From Actinomycetes bacterium (GTDB taxonomy: Bacteria; Actinomycetota; Actinomycetes; Actinomycetales; Microbacteriaceae), in assembly GCA_023451265.1 (NCBI GenBank), contig JAEYAG010000045.1:1-12443 (forward strand): 12,443 nt of DNA, in the 5' to 3' direction. Position 1 is the stretch's first letter; the number at the start of each line of letters is the position of its first letter. The translations under genes were made by a program, and so were the position numbers. The notes beneath the pieces were generated by a model. The model was not told the origin of the DNA, made no database searches, and saw only the letters and a program-made list of their open reading frames with translations. Positions 1 to 6,976 of this stretch are shown here, piece by piece.

Positions 1-1
1 T

Positions 2-2284
2 GTCCGCGGCATCGTCTGCGGAGCGTCGAACTTCTTCGTCGGCGACAAGGTCGTGGTGTCGCTGCCCGGCGCCGTGCTGCCCGGGCCGTTCTCCATCTCG
101 GCGCGCAAGACGTACGGCCACGTCTCCGACGGCATGATCGCCTCGGCGCGCGAGCTGGGACTGGGGGAGGAGCACAGCGGCATCCTGCGCCTGGCGGAGC
201 TGGGCCTCGACCCCGAGCCGGGCACCGACGCGATCGCCCTCCTCGGTCTCGATGACGTCGCCGTCGACGTGAACGTCACGCCCGACCGCGGGTACGCGCT
301 GTCGATCCGCGGCATCGCGCGCGAGTACGCGCACGCCACCGGCGCCGCCTTCCGCGACCCCGCGGCCCACGCGTGGGAGGACGTGCAGCCGGGCTCCGGC
401 TTCCCCGTCGCCGTCGATGACGTCGCGCCCATCCGCGGTCGGGTCGGCGCGAGCGAGTTCGTCGCGCGCGTCGTGCGCGGCGTCGACCCGTCACGGCCCA
501 CGCCGCCGTGGATGATCGCGCGCCTCACGCTCGCCGGCATCCGCTCCCTCGGCATCCTCATCGACATCACGAACTACGTCATGCTCGAGCTCGGCAACCC
601 CATCCACGGATACGACCTCGACAAGCTCACCGGCGGCATCACGGTGCGCCGCGCCACCGAGGGCGAGAAGCTGGTGACCCTCGACGGCAAGGAGCGCACG
701 CTCAGCGCCGAGGACCTGCTCATCACCGACGAGTCCGGCCCGATCGGCCTCGCCGGCGTCATGGGTGGCGGCACCACGGAGATGAGCGACACGACCCGGG
801 ACGTTCTCATCGAGGCCGCGAACTTCGATCCCATCACGATCGCGCGCAGCGCCCGTCGTCACAAGCTGCCCAGCGAGGCGTCGCGCCGTTTCGAGCGCGG
901 CGTCGACCCGCTCATCCCGTTCGTCGCGGCGCGGCGTGTCGCCGACCTCATGGTCTCCCTCGCCGGCGGGACGCTCGACACCGAGCTCGGTGGGGCGCTG
1001 TACGGCGAGGTGTTCCTGCCCTCGATCCTGCTGCCCCGAGCGTTCGTGCCGGCGCTCATCGGCGTCGACTACACGGATGCCGAGATCACGGGCGCCCTGG
1101 AGATGATCGGTTGCGAGGTCACGCCCGTCGAAGAGGCGGATGCCGGGTGGGATGTCATCCCGCCGTCCTGGCGCCCCGACCTCACCGACAAGTGGACGCT
1201 CGCGGAGGAGGTCGCGCGCATCCACGGCCTCGACCGCATCCCGTCGATCCTCCCGACCCCGCCGTCCGGGCGCGGCCTGACCGCGCTGCAGAAGGGCCGC
1301 CGTCGCGTCGCGAACGCGCTGGCTGCCGCCGGGTTCGTCGAGACCCCGTCGTTCCCGTTCGCCACGGCCGACGCGAACGACCTCCACGGATCGGCATCGG
1401 GGGAGCACGCGCCCGCCGTCAAGCTCGCGAACCCCCTCGACGGTCAGGCGCCGTACCTGCGCCGCTCGCTCGTGCCGGGCCTCGTGCAGGTCGCGCACCG
1501 CAACCTGTCGCGCGGGTTCACCGACCTCGCCCTCTACGAGACGGGCCTCGTGTTCACGCCGGAGGCGGGGGTGGACTACGGCACCGCCGAGGTGCCGCCG
1601 CTCGCGCAGCGTCCGACCGACGAGACCCTCGCGGAGCTGAACGCCGCGATCCCGCCGCAGCCGCGCCACGTCGCCGTGCTGCTGACCGGCAACCTGCAGG
1701 CCAAGCAGCCGGCGCACCCCGCCGTGCCCGTGGAGTTGGCCGATGCGCTCGCCGCCGTCGAGGTGATCGGCGCCGCCGCGGGCGTGCGCATCGAGGTCGC
1801 CCAGGGGCAGCGCGCGGCCCTTCACCCCGGGCGCACCGGCATCCTGTCGGTTGCCGGGGTCGAGGTCGGCTACGTGGGCGAGCTGCTGCCCGCCGTCGCG
1901 GCCGACGCCGACCTGCCGGGTCGGGTGTACGTCGCCGAACTCGACCTCGACGGCATCCTGTCCCTCGCCGGGGCGCCGGATGCCGCCGCCTCGCTGTCGG
2001 GTTTCCCGGCGGCGACGCAGGACGTGTCGCTCGTCGTCGGCGTCGACGTCGTGGCCGCCGATGTGCGCGCCGCACTCGTCGAGGGCGCGGGCGACCTGCT
2101 GGAGTCGCTGCGGCTCGTCGACGACTACCGCGGGCAGGGCGTGGCCGAGGGCACGAAGAGCCTGACGTTCGCGCTGCGCTTCCGCGCACCTGACCGCACG
2201 CTGACGGCGGCGGAGGCCACCGAAGCCAAGCTCGCCGGCGTCGCCGTCGCCGCCGAGCGTTATGGCGCCACCATCCGGGAGTGA
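2..2284 (+). CDS. pheT: Phenylalanine--tRNA ligase beta subunit, 5' end missing
   Basis: Beta chain of the cytosolic alpha2-beta2 phenylalanyl-tRNA synthetase, which charges tRNA-Phe. The reading frame is open from base 2, so the start lies before the window; an internal GTG at 53 is not the real start. The first visible residues, VRGIVCGASNFFVGDK, then PGAVLPG, are the end of the N-terminal OB-fold tRNA-binding domain. After it come a B3/B4 region (about 440-1000, with DITNYVMLELGNPIHGYD), a B5 domain (about 1030-1240, with PSWRPDLTDKWTLAEEVARI), the catalytic-like core with LANPLDGQAPYLRRSLVPGL, and a C-terminal FDX-ACB anticodon-binding domain (about 2000-2281, with FPAATQDVSLVV). Some 760 residues are seen; the family usually has about 800-850, so roughly 80-90 are missing. 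pheS probably lies just upstream, outside the window. No frameshift or lost motif was seen. Confidence 0.97.
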   Translation, partial: VRGIVCGASNFFVGDKVVVSLPGAVLPGPFSISARKTYGHVSDGMIASARELGLGEEHSGILRLAELGLDPEPGTDAIALLGLDDVAVDVNVTPDRGYALSIRGIAREYAHATGAAFRDPAAHAWEDVQPGSGFPVAVDDVAPIRGRVGASEFVARVVRGVDPSRPTPPWMIARLTLAGIRSLGILIDITNYVMLELGNPIHGYDLDKLTGGITVRRATEGEKLVTLDGKERTLSAEDLLITDESGPIGLAGVMGGGTTEMSDTTRDVLIEAANFDPITIARSARRHKLPSEASRRFERGVDPLIPFVAARRVADLMVSLAGGTLDTELGGALYGEVFLPSILLPRAFVPALIGVDYTDAEITGALEMIGCEVTPVEEADAGWDVIPPSWRPDLTDKWTLAEEVARIHGLDRIPSILPTPPSGRGLTALQKGRRRVANALAAAGFVETPSFPFATADANDLHGSASGEHAPAVKLANPLDGQAPYLRRSLVPGLVQVAHRNLSRGFTDLALYETGLVFTPEAGVDYGTAEVPPLAQRPTDETLAELNAAIPPQPRHVAVLLTGNLQAKQPAHPAVPVELADALAAVEVIGAAAGVRIEVAQGQRAALHPGRTGILSVAGVEVGYVGELLPAVAADADLPGRVYVAELDLDGILSLAGAPDAAASLSGFPAATQDVSLVVGVDVVAADVRAALVEGAGDLLESLRLVDDYRGQGVAEGTKSLTFALRFRAPDRTLTAAEATEAKLAGVAVAAERYGATIRE

Positions 2285-2352
2285 CAGCCGCATTCCTTGT
2301 GGTGGCGACCGGACGCGCCCGTCACCCCGATGCGCCGGATGCCGAGGCTCAC

Positions 2353-2366
2353 TAGGCTCGGGCAGG
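2353..2366 (+). promoter_or_regulatory. Putative leaderless promoter of the ABC transporter unit
   Basis: TAGGCT at 2353-2358 matches the actinobacterial -10 pattern TANNNT and ends 8 bases before the ATG at 2367. Transcription would therefore begin at or within a base or two of the start codon. The only Shine-Dalgarno-like bases (CAGG) touch the ATG directly, too close to work as a ribosome site, which favours leaderless translation. No convincing -35 hexamer is visible. The 82-base gap after pheT holds nothing else recognisable; no hairpin with a U-tract follows pheT. Confidence 0.5.
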
Positions 2367-3143
2367 ATGACCGACACCGCCGCCACCCCCGTCCCCGCCC
2401 TGCACCTGTCCGGGCTCGTCAAACGCTTCGGTGAGAAGACGGCCGTCGCGGGCGTCGACCTCGTGGTGCCGCAGGGCTCGTTCTTCGGGCTCGTCGGGCC
2501 GAACGGCGCCGGCAAGACCACGACCTTGTCGATGGCGACGGGACTCCTGCGCCCCGACGCCGGCAGCGCCTGGGTGCACGGGGTGGACGTGTGGGCGAAC
2601 CCCGTCGCGGCGAAGGCCATGATCGGCAACCTCGCCGACGGCGTGCGTCTGTTCGATCGCCTGACGGGGGAGCAGCTGATCACGTACACCGCGATGATGT
2701 TCTCGCTGCCGCGCACCGAAATCGCCGGGCGGGTGAAGGACCTCATCGAGCTGATGGACCTCGGTGAGGCCGCCGGCACGATCGTGGCCGACTACTCGGC
2801 GGGCATGACGAAGAAGATCGCGCTGGCGTGCGCGCTCGTCCACGCCCCGCGGCTGCTCGTCCTCGACGAACCGTTCGAGTCGGTCGACCCGGTCTCGGCG
2901 GCCAACATCGAGGACGTGCTGCGCTCGTACACCGCCTCCGGCGGCACGATCATCATCTCCAGTCACGCCATGGACCTCGTCCAGCGCATGTGCGACCACG
3001 TCGCCGTCATCGCCGCCGGACGCGTGCTGGCCGCCGGAACCGTCGACGAGGTGCGCGGCGCCGAGACCCTGCAGGATCGGTTCGTCTCCCTCGTCGGAGG
3101 CCGCCACACGAGCGAGGGGCCGCAGTGGTTGCGACAGTCCTGA
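2367..3143 (+). CDS. ABC transporter ATP-binding protein (ABC-2/exporter type)
   Basis: A 258-residue nucleotide-binding subunit that would power export together with the permease that follows. Visible motifs are Walker A GPNGAGKT (residues 44-51), a signature loop YSAGMTKK (143-150, in place of canonical LSGGQ), Walker B LLVLDEP (163-169) and the H-loop histidine ISSH (H200). The usual Q-loop glutamine is not obvious: the region reads IGNLADGVRLFDRLTG. The ATG at 2367 was chosen because homology begins there and a -10-like box lies just before it; a longer frame reaching 2262 would overlap the end of pheT without reason. The next gene begins inside its last codons. The substrate cannot be read from the sequence; drug, lipid or peptide export are all possible. 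Confidence 0.93.
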   Translation: MTDTAATPVPALHLSGLVKRFGEKTAVAGVDLVVPQGSFFGLVGPNGAGKTTTLSMATGLLRPDAGSAWVHGVDVWANPVAAKAMIGNLADGVRLFDRLTGEQLITYTAMMFSLPRTEIAGRVKDLIELMDLGEAAGTIVADYSAGMTKKIALACALVHAPRLLVLDEPFESVDPVSAANIEDVLRSYTASGGTIIISSHAMDLVQRMCDHVAVIAAGRVLAAGTVDEVRGAETLQDRFVSLVGGRHTSEGPQWLRQS

Positions 3144-4708
3144 AGCTCCGGTACCGGATCCTCGGCAACAGCCTCGTCCGCCGGCCGTGGCAGCTCGTCG
3201 GGTTCTGCTTCGGCATCGTGTGGGCGCTGTCGATCCTCGCCATGGTCGTCGCGGCGCTCGTCGCCGTCGCACAGCTGGACGGCACCCAGGTCGCCCGCAT
3301 CGTGACGACGCTGGGCGGAGCCGCCCTGCTGCTGGGATGGGTCGTGGGTCCCATCCTCATCGCGGGCGCCGAGACGACGGTGGATGCCGAGAAGCTCGCC
3401 CCCTTCCCGCTGACCGCGCGACAGGTGATGGCGGCGCTCACCGCGACCGGACTGACCGGCATCCCCGGCATCGTCACGACCCTCGCGGCGCTGTCGACGC
3501 TCATCCTGTGGCTGCGGTGGCCCGTGGCCGCCGTCGTGGCCGTGCCGTGCCTGGCGATCGCGGTCGTCACCTGCGTCGTGGCCTCGCGCCTGGTGACCGC
3601 GCTCTCCAGCGGACTCGGCGGCAACCGGCGAGGGCGGGAGACGGTGGGCACGATCGTGCTGGTCCTGCTGATCCTCGCCGGCCCCATCGTCACCGGTGCC
3701 CTCGCGCTGCTGAGCTCGGCCAGCGCGAGTGGCGCGAAGCTGATGCAGATCTCCGGCATCCTGGGCTGGACGCCCCTCGCGGCGGCGTGGGCCGTCCCCG
3801 CCGACATCGCCGACGGCGCCGGGATCGCCGCGATCGCGAAGATCGCGATCGCGGTCGCGACCCTCCTCGTGCTGTGGCTGCTGTGGGCGCGCGCGCTCGC
3901 CCGGGCGGCGACGACGAGTCACCGCACCGCCGCCCGCACCGTGCGGCCGGGGGCGCTGGGATGGTTCGGGCGCATGCCGACCGGCGCCGTCGGCGCCACG
4001 TGGGCGCGCTCGCTCACCGGGTGGCTGCGCGATCCGCGCTACCTGCGTCAGCTGCTCGTCGTGCCGATCTTCCCGGTGCTGTTCGCCTTCACCGGCGGCA
4101 CCCAGGGCTTCATGTTCACCGGATCCGCGGTGTTCGTCGCCTTCATCCTGTGCATCGGGGGCTACACCGACATCTCCTACGACGGCACGGCGTTCGCCTC
4201 GGTGCTGTCGGCCCCGATCCGCGGCCGCGACGACCGGCTCGGCCGGCTGCTGGGCGCGGCCTGCGTCGGGGTGCCGCTGACGGTGCTCGTCGGCGTCGTC
4301 ACGACGGCGATCGCCGGTCGCGTCGACCTGCTGCCGGCCGTCCTCGGCGCGGCCCTCGGCCTGCTGCTGGCGGGCTACGCCGTGACGGCGGTGTCGTCGG
4401 CGCTCATCGTGACGCCGGTCGCCGCCCCCGGCGACAGCCCGTTCAAGAGCGTGCCGGGGCAGACGTTCGTCAGCGGTCTGCTGGTGTTCGTCGTGCTCGC
4501 GGCGTGCTTCGTCGTCGGCATCCCGGCGCTCGGTGTCGCCATCGCGGCCCTCGTCACCGGATCGGCGGTGCTCGGCTGGGTCTCGCTCGGCGTGGCGCTG
4601 GTCGTCGGCGGGGGAGCGATCGCGCTCGGCATCCACCTCGGCGGGCGCACGCTGGACGGCACCGGTCCGGACCTGCTCGTGCGCATCAAGGCGTTCCCGA
4701 CGACATGA
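3125..4708 (+). CDS. ABC-2-type transporter permease, polytopic membrane protein
   Basis: Membrane partner of the preceding ATPase. The chosen GTG at 3125 gives 527 residues, overlaps the ATPase gene by 19 bases and has GAGGGG at 3114-3119, five bases upstream. The same frame is open back to 2828, but that part lies inside the ATPase gene. After a basic N-terminus (LKLRYRILGNSLVRRPWQ) there are about 12-14 hydrophobic segments in two halves. They are separated by a polar, basic stretch near residues 260-300 (SHRTAARTVRPGALGWFGRM, then WARSLTGWLRDPRYLRQLL), a layout typical of large single-chain ABC-2-like exporter permeases. No signal peptide or enzymatic domain is seen. The stop overlaps the next ATG (ATGA), so the three genes are probably cotranscribed and coupled. 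The substrate is unknown. Confidence 0.82.
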   Translation: MVATVLKLRYRILGNSLVRRPWQLVGFCFGIVWALSILAMVVAALVAVAQLDGTQVARIVTTLGGAALLLGWVVGPILIAGAETTVDAEKLAPFPLTARQVMAALTATGLTGIPGIVTTLAALSTLILWLRWPVAAVVAVPCLAIAVVTCVVASRLVTALSSGLGGNRRGRETVGTIVLVLLILAGPIVTGALALLSSASASGAKLMQISGILGWTPLAAAWAVPADIADGAGIAAIAKIAIAVATLLVLWLLWARALARAATTSHRTAARTVRPGALGWFGRMPTGAVGATWARSLTGWLRDPRYLRQLLVVPIFPVLFAFTGGTQGFMFTGSAVFVAFILCIGGYTDISYDGTAFASVLSAPIRGRDDRLGRLLGAACVGVPLTVLVGVVTTAIAGRVDLLPAVLGAALGLLLAGYAVTAVSSALIVTPVAAPGDSPFKSVPGQTFVSGLLVFVVLAACFVVGIPALGVAIAALVTGSAVLGWVSLGVALVVGGGAIALGIHLGGRTLDGTGPDLLVRIKAFPTT

Positions 4709-5709
4709 CCGACGTCCTCCTCCTCGGCGGCACGGGCTGGCTCGGCTCGCGCATCGCCGAGCGGTGGCTGGATGCCGGGGCTTCGGTCACCTGCCTCGCC
4801 CGCGGGGGTCGCGACGCGCCGTATGGGGCACGGCTGGTCGTCGCCGATCGCGAGGACGAGGCCGCCTACGACGCCGTGCGGGGCCGCGACTGGGACGAGA
4901 TCGTCGACGTCTCGTCGCGAGCCGCACACGTCGCCGCCGCTGCCACGGGGCTGTCCGAGTGGGCCCGCCACATCACGTTCGTCTCGAGCGTCTCGGCCTA
5001 TGCGGCCGACGACGAGCCGGATGCCGAGGAGTCGGCGCCCCTCGCCGAGCCCGCCGCCGCGGGCGGCCCGTACGACTACCGGAGGGAGAAGGCGGCGGCC
5101 GAGGCGGCCGTGCGTGCGGCGTTCGCGCACCGCTGCGCGAACGTGCGGCCGGGCCTCATCGTCGGCCCCGGCGACCCCACCGACCGCTTCGGCTACTGGC
5201 CGGCGCGGTTCGCGCTCGCCGGCGATGGGCCCGTGCTCGTGCCCGACGCCCCCGGCGCCCGGGTGCAGGTGATCGACGTCGACGACCTCGCCGACGCGAT
5301 CGTGGCGCTCGGCAGCGAGCGGTTCGCCGGCGCCGTCAATGCCGTCGGAGACTCGCTGCCGCTCGCCGACGTGCTCGCGCAGGCGCGCGCCACGGGCGGC
5401 CACGCGGGAGAGCTCGTCGCCGCGGCGCCGGACTGGCTGGTGGCCCAGGACGTGGCGTACTGGGCGGGACCGCGGTCGCTGCCGCTGTGGCTGCCGGAGG
5501 ACCTGCCGGGCTTCGCGACGCGGTCGAACGCCGCGTACCGCCTGCTCGGTGGGCGGCTCCGGTCGCTGTCGGAGACGCTGGAGCGGGTGCTCGCCGACGA
5601 ACGCGCCCGGGGACTCGACCGCGACCGCCAGGCCGGCCTCAGCCGCGCCGACGAACTCGCGCTCATCGCAGCGCTGCCGCCGGCACCCCATCGCCCCGCC
5701 GGCGCCTGA
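4705..5709 (+). CDS. NAD-dependent epimerase/dehydratase family protein (extended SDR-like)
   Basis: A 334-residue Rossmann-fold protein. The dinucleotide-binding loop GGTGWLG is at residues 8-14, the mid-strand serine region is TFVSSVSAYA, and the Y125-x-x-x-K129 catalytic pair (DYRREK) is intact. It is followed by RPGLIVGPGDPTDRFGYWPAR, typical of the NAD-dependent epimerase/reductase family. This suggests an oxidoreductase, epimerase or reductase acting on a nucleotide-sugar or small-molecule ligand, but no substrate-specific motif is recognised. The ATG at 4705 overlaps the permease stop by 4 bases, so translation is probably coupled. The functional link with an ABC exporter is unclear; it may make or modify the exported compound, or be an accidental operon partner. 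It ends in a basic, Ala/Pro-rich tail (PPAPHRPAGA). Confidence 0.88.
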   Translation: MTDVLLLGGTGWLGSRIAERWLDAGASVTCLARGGRDAPYGARLVVADREDEAAYDAVRGRDWDEIVDVSSRAAHVAAAATGLSEWARHITFVSSVSAYAADDEPDAEESAPLAEPAAAGGPYDYRREKAAAEAAVRAAFAHRCANVRPGLIVGPGDPTDRFGYWPARFALAGDGPVLVPDAPGARVQVIDVDDLADAIVALGSERFAGAVNAVGDSLPLADVLAQARATGGHAGELVAAAPDWLVAQDVAYWAGPRSLPLWLPEDLPGFATRSNAAYRLLGGRLRSLSETLERVLADERARGLDRDRQAGLSRADELALIAALPPAPHRPAGA

Positions 5710-5735
5710 CCCGCCGGCATCCACCCCGCCGCGAT

Positions 5736-5771
5736 TTGCGCGAGTCCGCCGACGCGCGTTAGGGTCACGGC
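5736..5771 (+). promoter_or_regulatory. Putative leaderless promoter of the arg leader ORF
   Basis: TAGGGT at 5760-5765 is followed by exactly six bases and then the ATG at 5772. This is the spacing expected if RNA polymerase starts on the A of the start codon. A weak -35 candidate, TTGCGC at 5736-5741, lies 18 bases further upstream. There is no purine-rich ribosome site before the ATG. This box sits just after the end of the epimerase gene and would drive the short Arg-rich ORF and, by read-through, argCJBDF. Confidence 0.6.
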
Positions 5772-5843
5772 ATGTCTTCGCCCGCGTTCGCCGTCTCCAC
5801 GGTGCTGCGCGCGCGCCGACGTCTGGCCGGCCGCCGACTCTAG
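5772..5843 (+). CDS. Arginine-rich leader peptide upstream of argC (putative attenuator ORF)
   Basis: A 23-codon ORF (ATG 5772, TAG 5841-5843) between the epimerase gene and argC. It begins MSSPAFAVSTVL and ends RARRRLAGRRL; six of its last eleven residues are arginine (R13, R15-R17, R21, R22). Their codons are CGC, CGC, CGA, CGT, CGC and CGA, so two are the CGA codon that appears scarce in the neighbouring genes. It starts 6 bases after a -10-like TAGGGT, so it would be made from a leaderless mRNA. Leader peptides rich in the pathway's end-product amino acid, such as those of the trp and his operons, work by stalling when the matching tRNA is uncharged. Here the obvious product is arginine. 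The stop lies 98 bases before the argC ATG. It could instead be a functional basic micropeptide, or chance in GC-rich DNA where CGN triplets are common; the promoter spacing and position argue against chance. Confidence 0.6.
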   Translation: MSSPAFAVSTVLRARRRLAGRRL

Positions 5844-5903
5844 GCGACCCCGCGATCTCCCCGCGCACCCGGTGCGAAGCGGGTCGAGTCGCCGGTGTCG
5901 CCG
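5835..5903 (+). promoter_or_regulatory. Possible attenuator region between the Arg leader and argC
   Basis: Bases after the leader stop can pair in exclusive ways. GGCGAC (5843-5848) pairs with GTCGCC (5888-5893), extended by CCCGC (5849-5853) with GCGGG (5879-5883) across a 4-base bulge; this encloses a small hairpin CGCAC/GTGCG (5864-5868 with 5872-5876). Alternatively CGACTC (5835-5840), overlapping the last Arg codon, pairs with GAGTCG (5886-5891). A third choice is GGCGAC with a second GTCGCC (5897-5902). No U-tract follows, so it is not a classical intrinsic terminator. Bases 5848-5870 are C-rich (15 of 23), which would suit Rho-dependent termination. Pairings were found by eye and are not energy-ranked. 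Confidence 0.3.
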
Positions 5904-5925
5904 TTTCCGAGCCCACCGTCTCCAG

Positions 5926-5941
5926 ACAATAAGGTTGAACA
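5926..5941 (+). promoter_or_regulatory. argC start region: second leaderless-type -10 box or weak ribosome site
   Basis: TAAGGT at 5930-5935 ends six bases before the argC ATG at 5942, the same spacing as at the leader ORF, and lies in an unusually AT-rich patch for this DNA. It can be read as a -10 box giving a leaderless argC mRNA. Alternatively its AAGG (5931-5934) can serve as a weak Shine-Dalgarno site 7 bases from the ATG on a longer transcript. The -35 side is unclear. Direct ACAAT repeats (5926-5930 and 5939-5943) flank it. Confidence 0.45.
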
Positions 5942-6976
5942 ATGACCTCTTCGGTCGCCGTCTCCGGCGCCTCCGGCTACGCCGGCGGTGAGATCCTGCG
6001 GCTGCTCGCCGCCCACCCCGAGGTGGAGATCCGCACCGTCACCGCCCACTCCAGCGCGGGGGAACCGCTCATCGCCCACCAGCCGCATCTGCGCTCGCTG
6101 CGGCACCTGACGCTCCAGCCGACGACGCCCGAGGTGCTGGCGGGGCACGACATCGTCTTCCTCGCGCTGCCGCACGGTCAGTCGGGTCAGTACACCGACG
6201 CACTCCAGGACGCGCCGCTCGTCATCGACGCCGGCGCCGATCACCGGCTGACCTCGCAGGACGCCTGGGACGCCTTCTACGGCGGCACGTTCCACGAGCC
6301 GTGGGCGTACGGCGTCCCCGAGCTGCCGGGCGGTCGCGCGGCGCTTGTCGGTGCGACGCGCATCGCTGCCCCGGGCTGCAACGCCTCGACGGTTTCGCTC
6401 TCGCTCGCCCCGGGCGTCGCGGCGGGCGTCATCGACTCCTCCGACATCGTCGCCGTGTTGGCGGTCGGCCCGTCCGGCGCGGGCAAGAGCCTCAAGACCA
6501 ACCTCCTCGCCGCCGAGATCCTCGGCTCCGCGAACCCCTACGCCGTCGGCGGCACGCATCGCCACATCCCCGAGATCCGGCAGGCGCTCGTGGCCGCCGG
6601 CGCCACCGGCGATGTCCGCATCTCGTTCACGCCGGTGCTCGTGCCGATGGCCCGCGGCATCCTGGCCACCTCGACGGCGCCGATCGCGGACGGCGTCACC
6701 GATGCGCAGATCCGGGATGCCTGGGAGCAGGCCTACGCCGACGAGCCGTTCGTGCAGGTGCTGCCCGAGGGACACTTCCCGCGGACGGCCGACGTGCTGG
6801 GCGCCAACACAGCGCTGATCGGCCTCGCCGTCGACCGTGCCGCGAACCGCGTCGTCGTCGTCACCGCCGTCGACAACCTCGTCAAGGGCACCGCGGGTGC
6901 CGCCATCCAGTCGATGAACATCGCCCTCGGCCTGCCAGAGGCCACGGGCCTGACCGTGAACGGAGTGGCACCGTGA
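5942..6976 (+). CDS. argC: N-acetyl-gamma-glutamyl-phosphate reductase
   Basis: Cytosolic enzyme of the third arginine-biosynthesis step; it reduces N-acetylglutamyl phosphate to the semialdehyde with NADPH. The 344 residues match the usual length. The N-terminal Rossmann loop is GASGYAGGE (residues 9-17). The catalytic cysteine is C146 in AAPGCNAST, and a conserved histidine follows in GTHRHIPEI. FTPVLVPMARGILAT and the C-terminal DNLVKGTAGAAIQSMN are family hallmarks. The ATG at 5942 has a -10/SD-like TAAGGT upstream and gives the normal N-terminus. It is the first structural gene of argCJBDF, and its stop overlaps the argJ GTG by 4 bases. It is preceded by the Arg-rich leader ORF, with whose 5' end its own start region shares sequence. 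Confidence 0.97.
   Translation: MTSSVAVSGASGYAGGEILRLLAAHPEVEIRTVTAHSSAGEPLIAHQPHLRSLRHLTLQPTTPEVLAGHDIVFLALPHGQSGQYTDALQDAPLVIDAGADHRLTSQDAWDAFYGGTFHEPWAYGVPELPGGRAALVGATRIAAPGCNASTVSLSLAPGVAAGVIDSSDIVAVLAVGPSGAGKSLKTNLLAAEILGSANPYAVGGTHRHIPEIRQALVAAGATGDVRISFTPVLVPMARGILATSTAPIADGVTDAQIRDAWEQAYADEPFVQVLPEGHFPRTADVLGANTALIGLAVDRAANRVVVVTAVDNLVKGTAGAAIQSMNIALGLPEATGLTVNGVAP

Noticed and set aside
2262..3124. Upstream-extended starts for the ATPase (2262) and permease (2828)
   Set aside because: The extra residues have no family similarity and overlap other genes. The starts at 2367 and 3125 fit the motifs, promoter or ribosome sites better.
3823..3862. Clustered GCGATCGCG-like palindromes in the permease gene
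   Set aside because: They arise from repeated Ile-Ala codons (ATC GCG/GCC) in a membrane helix.
5698..5718. GCCGGC...GCCGGC (5698-5703 and 5713-5718) as a terminator after the epimerase gene
   Set aside because: Only a 6-bp stem with a 9-base loop and no U-tract. GCCGGC is common here, and the two copies are equally well a CCGCCGGC direct repeat.
491..5916. Long minus-strand open frames (491-2779, 2963-4636, 4375-5916 and others)
   Set aside because: They oppose well-supported genes, read as Arg/Gly/Asp/His-rich low-complexity strings with no domains, and are expected shadows in very GC-rich coding DNA.
5844..5945. ArgR operator (ARG box) before argC
   Set aside because: The AT-rich patch at 5926-5943 has direct ACAAT repeats but not the inverted AT-rich half-sites of an ARG box. 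It is better explained as a -10 box or ribosome site.
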